Assembly (NCBI RefSeq): GCF_002303925.1
Contig: NZ_MRCS01000005.1
Location: 62,001-126,000 of the forward strand
DNA length: 64,000 bases
Origin: Pseudomonas sp. ACN8
Lineage (GTDB): Bacteria; Pseudomonadota; Gammaproteobacteria; Pseudomonadales; Pseudomonadaceae
Reading direction: 5' to 3'
Positions 46,362-54,928 of this stretch are shown piece by piece. The notes under the pieces are model-generated. The model worked only from the letters and a program-made list of their open reading frames with translations. It was not told the origin of the DNA and ran no database searches. Each line of letters begins with the position of its first letter. The first letter of the stretch is position 1. The translations under genes and the position numbers were made by a program.

Positions 46362-48381
46362 TTCCAGCCTCTGCACTCTGCAACAGCTGGCCAACAGGAA
46401 AGACGCTGCGTGGTGTTTCAATGTGCCGATCTACCAGCGCCTGTATGTGTGGGGTGATGAGCAGATCAAAACACTGCTGACAGACATCGCCAATGCTTTC
46501 GATCGAGGCGACACGCAGTTCTTCCTGGGCGGCACGCTGTTGGTGGAAAAAACCACCGATGAAGATCGCAATCAGGGCATGCGCCGCTTCGACCTGATCG
46601 ACGGCCAGCAGCGTTTCACCACGTTGTGGATGCTCAGCACGGTGCCGGTATGGAGCCAGGTGATGGAGGACTTCAGTAGGGTTGTGCTGAAGGAAAGGAC
46701 GATTCCGCGTCTGCACTTCTCAATCCGGGAGCAGGTGAACGACTTCCTTGCCAGCATGATGCCGGGGGGGAAAGCGACGAGCAGCGAAATCATCGACACT
46801 CAGAGCATGAGAGAGGCTCAGCAATTGATGGCCTCCTTCGCGCAGACCTACAAGCGTGCGGACGGCGGGCCTGTTGATGATGAATATCTCAAGGCGCTGG
46901 CCAGCTTTGTGTATCGCAATGTATCGCTGGTGCTCACGCAAGTGCCTGAGGGCATGGACCTGAACAAGCTGTTCGAAGTCATCAACAACCGTGGTATCCA
47001 GCTACAGCACCACGAGATCCTCAAGGCTAGGTTGCTGCAGGACATCCCCGCGGAAAGCCGTTTCCGTTTCGCGGCATTGTGGAATGCCTGTGCCGACATG
47101 AGTGGCTTTGTCGAGCGCAATCTGTGTCTGGAAACCCAGCTGGAGGCGCACCGACTGGGGGATCTCTATAACAAGGGGCAACTGCTCCATGCAGGCGCCG
47201 TACACGGGTTGCTCGATCGAAAGACCGACTCCCCGCAAACGGATGGCTACGACCGCCTGACCTTGCAGGCCATCGTTGACGGCTCTGTTACCGATATCGG
47301 CGCGTCTCCGGCAGCCATCGCTGAGGATGACGGAGAAGCCCCCTGGGCGCGGAGCATCATCGGCTTTCCACTCTTCTTGCTTCATGTGTTGCGTATCTGG
47401 CTGAAGGAGCAAGGGCAGGCGGATCTGCCGCGTGTGCTGGATCGGCAGTTGCTCGCCCTGTTTGAAGCCCACTTGCTGGCGCCAGCGGATTCGGCGCAGC
47501 GTGTGGCGAGGGCGCAAGGGTTCATTGATCTGCTCTGGCGCATGCGTGTGCTGTGGGACGAGTATGTGATCAAGTGGGTCGATCAGGGCGATGACGAAAT
47601 CCATCAGGTCTGCCACACCTCGATTTCCGCCAGTGAAGACAAGCGTTACATCAATCGCAGTCGCGACAATGCCGTGCACCAGGGCCTATCGTTGCTGCAG
47701 AGCATGCTGTATCACTCGCAGGAAATCACCACCCATTACTGGCTGACCCCCTTCCTGTACTTTATCCACAAGCATGCGCACACCGTGCGGGGTGGTGGCG
47801 GTGAAATCGAGCGGTACTACGGCTTCCTATGCCATCTGGATAACCAGCTGCTTGGAGAAGTGACGGATGCTGCGCTGGTCGTACGTAGCCGCCGGTTCAT
47901 GGACGATCCCTGGCGTACCGCTTCGGCGCTGCAGTTCGAAGCTGTGCTGACGGAGGACCATGGCGTCAGATTTGCGCATTACTGGTTCTATAAACTGGAC
48001 TTCGTGCTTTGGTATGAACAGCAACGTGATCATGAGTTCTGGGGCAATTTCCGTTTCACCGCGAAGAACTCGGTAGAGCATATTTCGCCGCAGACCCCAC
48101 AGGCGATCGATACCAACACGGTCTCGCGGGATTGGCTGGACCGCTTTGGCAATCTCGCGCTTGTCTCGCGCAGTATCAACTCGGAGTACGGTAATCTGCC
48201 CTACAACGAAAAGCGCCAGCGATTCCTCAACAAGCGGGCGTACGAGAAGCGGCCTGACTCCCTGAAAATGGACTTGATCTATTCGAAGGAAACGTGGGGA
48301 GAGGTCGCGGCCGATGCTCATCAGGCTGCCATGCTGGCGGCACTGCAATGCCATTACCAAAGGGTTTTCACCATCGACTAG
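46351..48381 (+). CDS. DUF262-DUF1524 nuclease (GmrSD/SspE-like)
   Basis: A 676-aa protein. DUF262 at the N-terminus has VPIYQRLYVWGDEQIKTLL, DGQQR at 84-88 and INNRGIQLQHHEILKAR. The C-terminal DUF1524 HNH-type domain has NSVEHISPQTPQ with H577, then FGNLALVSRSINSEYGN and YNEKRQRFL. This is the architecture of modification-sensing type IV restriction enzymes and SspE. The ATG at 46351 has GGAGG 7 bases upstream and lies within the end of the previous gene. The pair of DUF262 proteins suggests a heteromeric enzyme. Confidence 0.87.
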   Translation: MSIDSSLCTLQQLANRKDAAWCFNVPIYQRLYVWGDEQIKTLLTDIANAFDRGDTQFFLGGTLLVEKTTDEDRNQGMRRFDLIDGQQRFTTLWMLSTVPVWSQVMEDFSRVVLKERTIPRLHFSIREQVNDFLASMMPGGKATSSEIIDTQSMREAQQLMASFAQTYKRADGGPVDDEYLKALASFVYRNVSLVLTQVPEGMDLNKLFEVINNRGIQLQHHEILKARLLQDIPAESRFRFAALWNACADMSGFVERNLCLETQLEAHRLGDLYNKGQLLHAGAVHGLLDRKTDSPQTDGYDRLTLQAIVDGSVTDIGASPAAIAEDDGEAPWARSIIGFPLFLLHVLRIWLKEQGQADLPRVLDRQLLALFEAHLLAPADSAQRVARAQGFIDLLWRMRVLWDEYVIKWVDQGDDEIHQVCHTSISASEDKRYINRSRDNAVHQGLSLLQSMLYHSQEITTHYWLTPFLYFIHKHAHTVRGGGGEIERYYGFLCHLDNQLLGEVTDAALVVRSRRFMDDPWRTASALQFEAVLTEDHGVRFAHYWFYKLDFVLWYEQQRDHEFWGNFRFTAKNSVEHISPQTPQAIDTNTVSRDWLDRFGNLALVSRSINSEYGNLPYNEKRQRFLNKRAYEKRPDSLKMDLIYSKETWGEVAADAHQAAMLAALQCHYQRVFTID

Positions 48382-48796
48382 GGTGACGGTGAAGCAAGCG
48401 TTATCAGCGCTATCCATTAAGCGCAACGACAGGTGATAACCCTGCAGCGATGTCGCCCGATGAATCCACAGCCAGGAGCGACGGTTCAGCATCTACGGCG
48501 TAAGCAGGATTACACTGCGAACCACTGGGATGATGCCATCGCGTGCAAGCCCGCTCCCGCAAAGCTTGGAGCCCAATCCCTTACTACCGTCCATTTGGGT
48601 CGATCTCAGTCTGCCACGACCGGCTAATGACGACCCAAAGTTCCCTGTCGCAGCAGCTAGAAAATCAGGGGAGATTTAGCGTGCCAGATGGGTCTGAGCA
48701 TATGTTCACTGAGAAGAGCCAAAATTCATTAAAAAGCTGGTCACATAGTCCTGGCAAGACGTGGCCCGAAAACGTGTGTATGGATTAGATTACCCG
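48382..48796. other. Gene-poor gap with decayed repeat sequence
   Basis: 415 bp without a convincing gene. GCGTGCAAGCCCGCTCCCGC (48541-48560) looks like a degenerate Pseudomonas REP half-site. TGGGTCGATCTCAGTCTGCC and ACGACCGGCTAATGACGACC further on look like decayed insertion-sequence ends; I cannot name the element. An 81-codon open frame there has no coding character. Confidence 0.4.
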
Positions 48797-49432
48797 TCAT
48801 TTGAGAAGCGCGAAGAGTACATCCAGTGAAATTTCCACATTGGTGTCTGGTTCGTAGAAACAATCATCTAACGGATCCGTCCAAACCAACTCCCCGGTCA
48901 AAGGCCGTCGCATGCAGTTACTCAGCCGCAGGTCCATCGACTCAATCCCCGGAAACTCCGCCGCCAGCGCCAGCGTCTCCATCAACCCAGCATACTGCCT
49001 GTGAGCGCGCGCCAGTTCACGACATTGCTGTGCAACAACGGGTAAGTCCCTCGAGCCAGGCTGCCCCTCTTCATCGAATCGCGCAAGCCAAGCCTCAAGA
49101 ACAGGCTCGCTGCCCACTTCAATATCAACCAGGCGCTCGACCTGCGCTAGCCAGTAGAACTCTACCTCAGGGCCAGACTCGTAGGTGTCCGATAACGCCA
49201 CCGCACCATAGTTGTGCAGTACCCTGACCACGTTTGGGTTACCCGCAGCCGATTGTTGCGCCAGGAAGTTATGGCCACTGCCTTGCAGGGTTAGCCGCAG
49301 CAAACTGTCACCCTTCTCGAAGATAGTTGAACTGGAACCGGTCTTGAATACCTTCGCGCCTTTGAGTGGCAAGGTTTCCAGCAGCCGGTCGAAATTCGGG
49401 GTCGGGAAACGCACGCAGATGTGTTCGCTCAT
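48797..49432 (-). CDS. Protein-kinase-fold-like protein
   Basis: A 211-aa protein, tentatively kinase-like. The N-terminal part has a beta-rich look with GSSSTIFEKGDSLLRLTL. D167-L-R-L-S-N172 (SMDLRLSNCM) resembles the catalytic loop DLxxxN of kinase-fold enzymes and D186 (VWTDPLDD) could be the metal-binding aspartate. At 211 residues it is short for a full kinase. GGAAGA precedes the ATG. It is 68 bp downstream of the glycosylase-like gene on the same strand. A pseudokinase or a small phosphotransferase are both possible. Confidence 0.5.
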   Translation of the reverse strand: MSEHICVRFPTPNFDRLLETLPLKGAKVFKTGSSSTIFEKGDSLLRLTLQGSGHNFLAQQSAAGNPNVVRVLHNYGAVALSDTYESGPEVEFYWLAQVERLVDIEVGSEPVLEAWLARFDEEGQPGSRDLPVVAQQCRELARAHRQYAGLMETLALAAEFPGIESMDLRLSNCMRRPLTGELVWTDPLDDCFYEPDTNVEISLDVLFALLK

Positions 49433-49500
49433 TGTGTTCTTCCATAACAGATTGATGGGTCTGCCAAGCGCAAACTTCGGCTCATTTTGACAACGACAAT

Positions 49501-50787
49501 TCAGCTTGTAGCCGGTTTTATTTCAAGCAGACCTTCCACCACAGCATTGACGTCTGCCAGGCCGCCAACGCTCACAAGCCAGCCATAAGTGATGGGTTGC
49601 TTGCCATTATGCAATTTCGATGGAAACTTCGACATGCTTGAGTGGTGTCGATGGCCTGTGCTGACGGCAATTTCCGCCAGCAGATCTACCAAGTGCCCCC
49701 TGATGATGTTGGGGTGAACCATCAGACAGATGTTGTTGATGCGGGTCCTTGCTTTCAATAAATAAACCGTCTGGCCGGCAGCGCAAAACTCTGCAAGGTA
49801 TTTGCTCTCCCTAACGAGCACGTATCCGCTCTGTTCAATCTGCTTGATCACCTTATTGGTGAATTCATCGCATGGGACAGCTACGGTCTTGCGGGCTGGC
49901 TTGGCCGGAGGCGGTGGGGCAAGGGCAGCTTGGGTACTATCCGGTAGAGGGACGGCGCGTGGCGGTTCCGACATTGGCGCAGCGCCGCGCAGAAGCAACG
50001 CAGTTGCGCCAGCCATTCGCGCATAGGCACGATCGAGTTTCGCAACTCTGTGACGTACAGGGTCTGCTGGCTTCAGGTCACTGAGTGTTTTATCTCTGAT
50101 ATACACACTCGGTGCGCTGCCGCCACTGGTTGAAGGATGGCAGAAAGAACCCAAAAACTGCCGGGCGTGCACATACCCGTTATCGACGCACCATTGCAAC
50201 GCGTCTTCGGGGCAATCGCCCAGGCCGATATACAGGGCGTCTGGGTTAATTTCGCGGAGTGTGGAGACGAAGCAGTCCATGAAGCACTCTCGAAATAAAG
50301 GGGAAGCCATCAGGTAGGCAAATGAGCCCGCAAACATGGATTCGCCACCCTCAGGCGTTGTTGTAAAGGCCGCGTGAGGTATGACCGAGGTTCCGTGGAA
50401 CAAGTCGGCGTTTTCTTCCCACAGGGACTCTACATTTGGAATGCGCAGGATCTTGTCGAACTTGAAGTGCCGCAGATAGCGCAGCAAGTTTGGGCGCATG
50501 GCGCTGCCACCGAATGCACCAAGTTTTTTCACTTCATGAAGCAGCGTTGCAGTCGGGATGCCAACGGCCATTAGTCGCTGGACTTCGCCGTACGCCAATC
50601 GCAGCTGGTTGGGGCCTGGGGTGATGCCCACGATGACCAACTTGGCATCAGCGTTGACGTGTTCGAAAGGGATGTACCTGAGGATGTCTCTGCCTGTGTT
50701 TTCAATCACGAGCTCGGGACTGTTGGCGCCCGCCGTGCCGAGCCTGCGGATGGCAGGTGAGTAGCGCTCGAAAAGTGTGTGGTCCAT
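49501..50787 (-). CDS. Uracil-DNA-glycosylase-like domain fused to a C-terminal domain
   Basis: A 428-aa protein. Residues 1-250 look like the UDG superfamily: motif A-like LVIVGITPGPNQ (GITPGPNQ at 54-61), ALYIGLGDCPEDALQWC, and motif B-like FCHPSTSGG with H217. A Pro/Ala-rich linker (AALAPPPPAKPARKT) follows at about 285-305, then a C-terminal ~120-residue domain (EFTNKVIKQIEQSGYVLVRE; NNICLMVHPNIIRGHLVDLL) of unknown type. AGGAGAAC precedes the ATG. Enzymes of this fold remove damaged or modified bases; phage genomes often carry modified bases, so an anti-phage role is possible but unproven. Confidence 0.65.
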   Translation of the reverse strand: MDHTLFERYSPAIRRLGTAGANSPELVIENTGRDILRYIPFEHVNADAKLVIVGITPGPNQLRLAYGEVQRLMAVGIPTATLLHEVKKLGAFGGSAMRPNLLRYLRHFKFDKILRIPNVESLWEENADLFHGTSVIPHAAFTTTPEGGESMFAGSFAYLMASPLFRECFMDCFVSTLREINPDALYIGLGDCPEDALQWCVDNGYVHARQFLGSFCHPSTSGGSAPSVYIRDKTLSDLKPADPVRHRVAKLDRAYARMAGATALLLRGAAPMSEPPRAVPLPDSTQAALAPPPPAKPARKTVAVPCDEFTNKVIKQIEQSGYVLVRESKYLAEFCAAGQTVYLLKARTRINNICLMVHPNIIRGHLVDLLAEIAVSTGHRHHSSMSKFPSKLHNGKQPITYGWLVSVGGLADVNAVVEGLLEIKPATS

Positions 50788-51309
50788 CGAGTTGTTCTCC
50801 TGATCTGTTCGAGCTCGTTCCGTTAGTAGGGCAGTTGCTCAGCGGTGCCGGTGTTGGGCCGGTATTTTCTCGGTCCGAATCAGTCGCTCGCGCTCTTCGA
50901 CTCGTCCGCCACGGTTGATAGGGGCCTACCTGTATCCTGCCGGCGGAATCGGCTCTGGGAGGCGCCTGGGTTACTCGGCGCGCAGCGTTAGGGTTGTTGT
51001 AGTTATGGGTTACCAGAGCTGCTCGTCGCGAACTGCTGCTTCTGGCCATTTGTTGCCCTTCCTGACAGGCAGCAATCGGCCAATTCTGTTGAAAACAGTC
51101 GGCCATAGTCTCCACGGCAGAAAAGTACGTACTTGAAATTGAAATTTTTATTTTGAGCAGAGTACTCCGGCTCAGATTTCGCGTAACTGCGCGCTAAAAA
51201 AGACGTTTTCAGCCGTCAGCATGCGGGCAGTCTGGAAGGACTTACTTTTTCAACAGAATCGGCCAATATCGGTCACTCTCGAAGGCCCGCGATGCAGCAT
51301 GGAAGCGGA
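50788..51309. other. 522-bp gap carrying one decayed inverted-repeat element
   Basis: No gene is supported. The right part holds the first decayed repeat element (51072-51267, listed separately). The left part (50,830-51,050) is GC-rich with small inverted repeats but no recognisable RNA. The start of the UDG-like gene is at the left edge. Confidence 0.5.
51072..51267. mobile_element. Decayed inverted-repeat element, copy 1
   Basis: Ends are GCAATCGGCCAATTCTGTTG (51072-51091) and, inverted, CAACAGAATCGGCCAAT (51251-51267). The interior contains GACGTTTTCAGCCGTCAGCA, which aligns with the interior of copy 2. No transposase remains. It looks like a MITE or the fused ends of a lost insertion sequence common in Pseudomonas. 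Confidence 0.55.
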
Positions 51310-51993
51310 TCAAGCTTCTGTTTTCTCCTGTGCGCTAGCTGGAATATTCAACTCACTCAGCGAATCAATAAGGACTTGGATTTCCTCAGGATGCTTAGGC
51401 CGGGGTCTGCGCACAATTTCCTTCTTCTCCGCTACCGTTCGTTTTTTAGTAGCCGTAATGAACTCCATGAGCCCGCCAAAGATAAAGAACAGTGAAAACC
51501 CCAGCGTAAATGGGGCCAGCACTATTCCGATGAATATTCCCAAACATCCGTCCGCCGCTTGATTTGAGTCGTACTCGCATGCCTCAAGTGTCGTCACTTC
51601 CTGAGGAGCATAAAGAGCAGCATCGAGCCCGAGAATGTCGGACGCGAAGAGCTCAGACTGCCCCCTTCCGCTTAGAGGCTGGGACGGGTTATTGCTGTAC
51701 TTTCCAAAAGCGCGATGCTTACTGAGGTGGTCCAGCAGTGTTTGCTCAACATCCCATGCATCCTCGAGCTGCGTGAAGAAAAACACTTTATCGATAAGTT
51801 TTTCATCGCCGTGACCACCATACGCCATGCGATCGACCAGGCTAGCCTTGGTCGTGAAGCCAATTTTGTAAAAAAGACCCTGGGGAGTGGTTAGCCGTGC
51901 GTAATAGACGTTACCTGCAGGGTTACTAGGCCTGCGGAACCAGCGCTTGAATCTCGTATACAGTGATGCATGTGGCTTGGCCATTCCCTTCAT
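51310..51993 (-). CDS. GIY-YIG (T5orf172-like) protein with membrane segment
   Basis: A 227-aa protein. Residues 29-120 form a GIY-YIG nuclease-like domain of the T5orf172 type: VYYARLTTPQ, LFYKIGFTT (YKIG at 42-45), VEQTLLDHLSKHRAFGKY and GQSELF with glutamate 114. The C-terminal part has a long hydrophobic segment (CLGIFIGIVLAPFTLGFSLF, about 149-168, continuing FFIFGGLMEF) and a basic Lys/Arg tail. A membrane-bound GIY-YIG nuclease is unusual. The gene lies between two copies of the same decayed repeat, which suggests it moved as cargo. Confidence 0.72.
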   Translation of the reverse strand: MKGMAKPHASLYTRFKRWFRRPSNPAGNVYYARLTTPQGLFYKIGFTTKASLVDRMAYGGHGDEKLIDKVFFFTQLEDAWDVEQTLLDHLSKHRAFGKYSNNPSQPLSGRGQSELFASDILGLDAALYAPQEVTTLEACEYDSNQAADGCLGIFIGIVLAPFTLGFSLFFIFGGLMEFITATKKRTVAEKKEIVRRPRPKHPEEIQVLIDSLSELNIPASAQEKTEA

Positions 51994-52388
51994 AATTCCC
52001 GATAAGTCCGCAGCTGGGACATCCTACAGTGGCGGCATTAAGCCTCCCACCTCAGCCTTGCATCTCCCAGGGCTCGTGAGACGGTAGCTCCAGTTGGTGC
52101 TGCCGACTAAGGTCTGCTGTACCTACCTTGAATCGCGCTCAAATTTGTAGTCATTCCATGACTACTTCTGGCCGATTCTATTGAAAAAATCCGGCTTGGT
52201 TTTCACGTTGTAGCGTGCGAGAGAGATGTTTTCACCCATCAATATTCGAGCATTTTGGGCAAACCGACTTTTCAACAGAATCGGCCGATTGCTGCACTTA
52301 ATCGTCATGGAGGCCGATTACGATTCGACTCAAAAAAAATTCAGTCCTACATCACTGCCATGACATCCACCCCATGGAGCTCAGAACC
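51994..52388. other. Gap carrying the second decayed element
   Basis: 395 bp without a gene. It contains repeat copy 2 (52167-52294). The region immediately before the zinc-ribbon gene (52,320-52,388) should hold its promoter, but I see no clear -35/-10 pair. Confidence 0.45.
52167..52294. mobile_element. Decayed inverted-repeat element, copy 2
   Basis: Ends are TTCTGGCCGATTCTATTGAA (52167-52186) and, inverted, TTCAACAGAATCGGCCGATT (52270-52289). The interior GATGTTTTCACCCATCAATA parallels GACGTTTTCAGCCGTCAGCA of copy 1. Copies 1 and 2 bracket the GIY-YIG gene at 51310-51993. Confidence 0.55.
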
Positions 52389-52718
52389 ATGTCATTGCAT
52401 TGTCCTCTGTGTAACTCCCCCAAGATCGCATCTTTACAAACAGCCATGAAGATTGGCGCAGCTGTTGGAACCGTAGGCGGAGCCGCTCGTGGTGCGAGCG
52501 CCGTTCTGGCAGCAGGCCAGGTGGGCGCCTCTGTCGGCGCTATTGCCGGCCCTCTTGGCATCACCCTCGGCACAGTTTCTGGTGCCATCCTCGGCGGGCT
52601 CGCTGGAGGTGCAGGCGGCTGTGCCCTCGGTGCTCAGCTTGGCGAAAAACTCGATCGCCATGTGTTCGCCAACAACCTTTGTCTCGCCTGCAATCATCGC
52701 TTCAACCTACCAGCCTAA
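52389..52718 (+). CDS. Zinc ribbon interrupted by a glycine-zipper hairpin
   Basis: A 109-aa protein. A CPLCNS pair at residues 5-8 and a CLACNHRF pair near the C-terminus make one zinc ribbon. Between them lie about 75 residues of Gly/Ala-rich hydrophobic sequence (KIGAAVGTVGGAARGASAVL; GAILGGLAGGAGGCALGAQL) that would form a membrane-inserting or glycine-zipper hairpin. The ATG at 52389 is 9 bases after GGAG; an in-frame ATG five codons earlier has no site. No function known; similar small proteins occur on mobile elements. It begins the phage/ICE-like cassette. Confidence 0.7.
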   Translation: MSLHCPLCNSPKIASLQTAMKIGAAVGTVGGAARGASAVLAAGQVGASVGAIAGPLGITLGTVSGAILGGLAGGAGGCALGAQLGEKLDRHVFANNLCLACNHRFNLPA

Positions 52719-52737
52719 TCCTCTTACAACATTCTTC

Positions 52738-52766
52738 GGTAAATGCTGCGCGTGCACAGCATTTAT
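52738..52766 (+). other. Hairpin in the DUF932 gene leader
   Basis: TAAATGCTG and CAGCATTTA form a perfect 9-bp stem around an 8-base loop, 30 bp before the DUF932 start. There is no T tract. Confidence 0.55.
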
Positions 52767-52795
52767 GCCCGTACGCACCCAAAGGAATCACTCCC

Positions 52796-53764
52796 ATGGC
52801 TCATCTCGTCGAACAAATGGCATACGTTGGCGCTACCCCTTGGCATGGTTTGGGTAACCGCCTGACGCAAAAACAACCGCTTGAGGTCTGGCAGCGAGAA
52901 GCCGGCATGAACTGGCAAATCCAGGACAGCCCAGTTCACTTCAAGGCCGACACTGTTGGCAACCTAGGCACAATTCACTCCTTTCCGGAACAAAAGGTTC
53001 TCTACCGCTCTGACACCAAGGCCCCCTTGTCGGTGGTTTCCAACCGCTACCAGGTCGTGCAGCCTCGTGAGGTGCTGGAGTTCTACAGAGATCTGACGGA
53101 GGTCTCCGGCTATGAGTTGGAAACAGCTGGGATACTCAAAGGTGGCCGCAAGTTCTGGGCTCTGGCCAGAACCGGGCAGACAACCGTGCTGAAGGGGAAC
53201 GATCAAGTGAATGGCTATCTTCTGTTAGCCACATCCTGTGACGGCACGCTGGCCACCACCGCGACCCCGACCACCGTGCGTGTAGTTTGCAACAATACCC
53301 TGACCATCTCCCTGAACGGCGCTACCCGCGCAATCAAGGTGCCGCACAACACGCGCTTTAATCCGCAGACCGTGAAGAAACAACTGGGCATCGCCGTCTC
53401 GCAATGGGATGAATTTATGCACCGCATGCTCGCACTGGCAGAGCGCAAGGTGCAATGGCATGAGGCGATGGGCTTCTTCATGAATGTGCTGTGTGATGTG
53501 ACCCCCAATAGCAAGCTGCCGGAAATACTTCCGAATGAACGAGCACTGCGCAAAGTCCAAGGGCTGTACGAAGGCCAAGGTCGTGGTGCGACGCTTGAAT
53601 CAGCTCAAGGAACTGCGTGGGGCTTGCTCAACGCCGTGACGGAGTATGTCGATCACGAGCGACGCGCACGCAGTACTGAGAATCGCCTTGATTCTGCGTG
53701 GTTCGGTAATGGCGCGGTCCTCAAAGAGCGCGCACTGAATGCAGCGCTGCAACTCGCCGCCTAG
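52796..53764 (+). CDS. DUF932 phage/plasmid-like protein
   Basis: A 322-aa DUF932 protein (phage/plasmid-like TIGR03299 type). It begins MAHLVEQMAYVGATPWHGLG, the family start with the WHGLG motif, and contains DTKAPLSVVSNRYQVVQPRE, then VVCNNTLTISL and a C-terminal TAWGLLNAVTEYVDHERRAR. The ATG at 52796 follows AAAGGAATCACTCCC. DUF932 proteins accompany exonuclease genes on phages, plasmids and ICEs; their biochemical role is not established. A Rho-independent terminator follows. Confidence 0.9.
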   Translation: MAHLVEQMAYVGATPWHGLGNRLTQKQPLEVWQREAGMNWQIQDSPVHFKADTVGNLGTIHSFPEQKVLYRSDTKAPLSVVSNRYQVVQPREVLEFYRDLTEVSGYELETAGILKGGRKFWALARTGQTTVLKGNDQVNGYLLLATSCDGTLATTATPTTVRVVCNNTLTISLNGATRAIKVPHNTRFNPQTVKKQLGIAVSQWDEFMHRMLALAERKVQWHEAMGFFMNVLCDVTPNSKLPEILPNERALRKVQGLYEGQGRGATLESAQGTAWGLLNAVTEYVDHERRARSTENRLDSAWFGNGAVLKERALNAALQLAA

Positions 53765-53787
53765 CCCCACTCACCTACTCAACTATT

Positions 53788-53825
53788 AAAGCGCCTGGTC
53801 AGCTTCTGCTGGCTGGGCGTTTTTT
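53788..53825 (+). terminator. Terminator after the DUF932 gene
   Basis: GCGCCTGGTCAGC-TTCT-GCTGGCTGGGCGT pairs along 13 positions including G-U pairs and is followed by TTTTT. It lies 24 bp after the stop and 21 bp before the exonuclease gene. Confidence 0.82.
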
Positions 53826-53845
53826 ATGCCGAACAGGAAATCATC

Positions 53846-54850
53846 ATGGCAACGCAAACACTGCAAAACTCCAACGCCAAACCACGTCCAGCCTTGCGCC
53901 TTGTCGGTACCAAACAACTACCACGTGAGGACTGGCTGGCCGTGCGTAAACAAGGCATCGGCAGCTCGGATGCAGCCGCCGCTGTAGGTCTTAACCCTTA
54001 CAAATCCCAGCTGGAGCTGTGGCTGGAGAAAACCGGCCGTGATACATCCCTGCCCAAGCTAGATCCCAATGATGAAGAGAGTCCTGCTTACTGGGGCAAC
54101 ATTCTCGAACCGATTGTGGCGACCCACTACACCAAGCGCAGCGGTCACCGGGTGCGGCGGGTCAATGCGGTGCTGCAGCATCCTGATCTTAAACTGCCCT
54201 GGATGCTGGCCAACATCGACCGCGAGGTCATCGGCGTCGACGATGTACAGATCCTTGAATGCAAGACTGCCGGCATAAACGGGGCACGCCTCTGGAAGGA
54301 GGGAGTGCCCGAGTATGTGCAGTTGCAAGTCATGCACCAGCTCGCCGTGACCGGCAAGCAGGCAGCAGATGTGGCGGTGCTGCTCGGTGGCCAGCACCTG
54401 GAGATCCATCGCATCGAACGAGACGAGTCGATGATTGCTCGGCTGATCGACCTGGAGCGGTTGTTCTGGGATTACGTGGTCACTGATACCCCACCACCGG
54501 CCGACGGTACAGCCTCAGCGGAAGCTGCGCTGCGCTGCCTCTACCCTGAGGACAATGGCCAGACCCTGGACTTCAGCCAGCACCCGGAACTGGCCACCAC
54601 CTACCGGGAACTCAAGGCTGTTCGCCAGAGCATTGCTCAGCAAGAGACGCGTGAGGCGCAGCTCAAACAAGTCCTGCAGCAGGCCATGGGCGTCGCCACC
54701 CGCGCGGAGTTTACCGAGGGCTACATCAGCTGGAAGAAGTCAAAGGACAGCACCGTGCTGGATGTCGAACAAATGCTCAAGGACAAACCCTACCTGCAAG
54801 CCCGCTACCCCAAGATCAAAACAGGCAATCGTCGCTTTTTGATCAGCTGA
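53846..54850 (+). CDS. YqaJ-like viral recombinase (lambda-exonuclease fold)
   Basis: A 334-aa YqaJ-family nuclease. GIGSSDAAAAVGLNPYKS (residues 37-54) is the family signature. The PD-(D/E)xK residues can be placed as E88 (ILEP), D125 (NIDRE), E138 and K140 (LECKTA), followed by PEYVQLQVMHQLAVTG. It resects double-stranded ends for recombination on phages and mobile elements. A C-terminal helical extension (QSIAQQETREAQLKQVLQQA) is present as in related proteins. It stands between two terminators. Confidence 0.92.
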   Translation: MATQTLQNSNAKPRPALRLVGTKQLPREDWLAVRKQGIGSSDAAAAVGLNPYKSQLELWLEKTGRDTSLPKLDPNDEESPAYWGNILEPIVATHYTKRSGHRVRRVNAVLQHPDLKLPWMLANIDREVIGVDDVQILECKTAGINGARLWKEGVPEYVQLQVMHQLAVTGKQAADVAVLLGGQHLEIHRIERDESMIARLIDLERLFWDYVVTDTPPPADGTASAEAALRCLYPEDNGQTLDFSQHPELATTYRELKAVRQSIAQQETREAQLKQVLQQAMGVATRAEFTEGYISWKKSKDSTVLDVEQMLKDKPYLQARYPKIKTGNRRFLIS

Positions 54851-54867
54851 GCCATTCCTCATCAACC

Positions 54868-54906
54868 AAGCCACCTGGACCGTTTACGTCCCGGTGGCTT
54901 TTTTAT
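54868..54906 (+). terminator. Terminator after the YqaJ gene
   Basis: AAGCCACC pairs with GGTGGCTT with extra inner pairs, followed by TTTTATTT, 18 bp after the stop. Confidence 0.85.
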
Positions 54907-54928
54907 TTCCAGATCAAGGATAACCGCC

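Noticed and set aside
48543..48788. 81-codon frame in the gap after the DUF262-DUF1524 gene
   Set aside because: No ribosome site, no family resemblance, lies over decayed repeat sequence.
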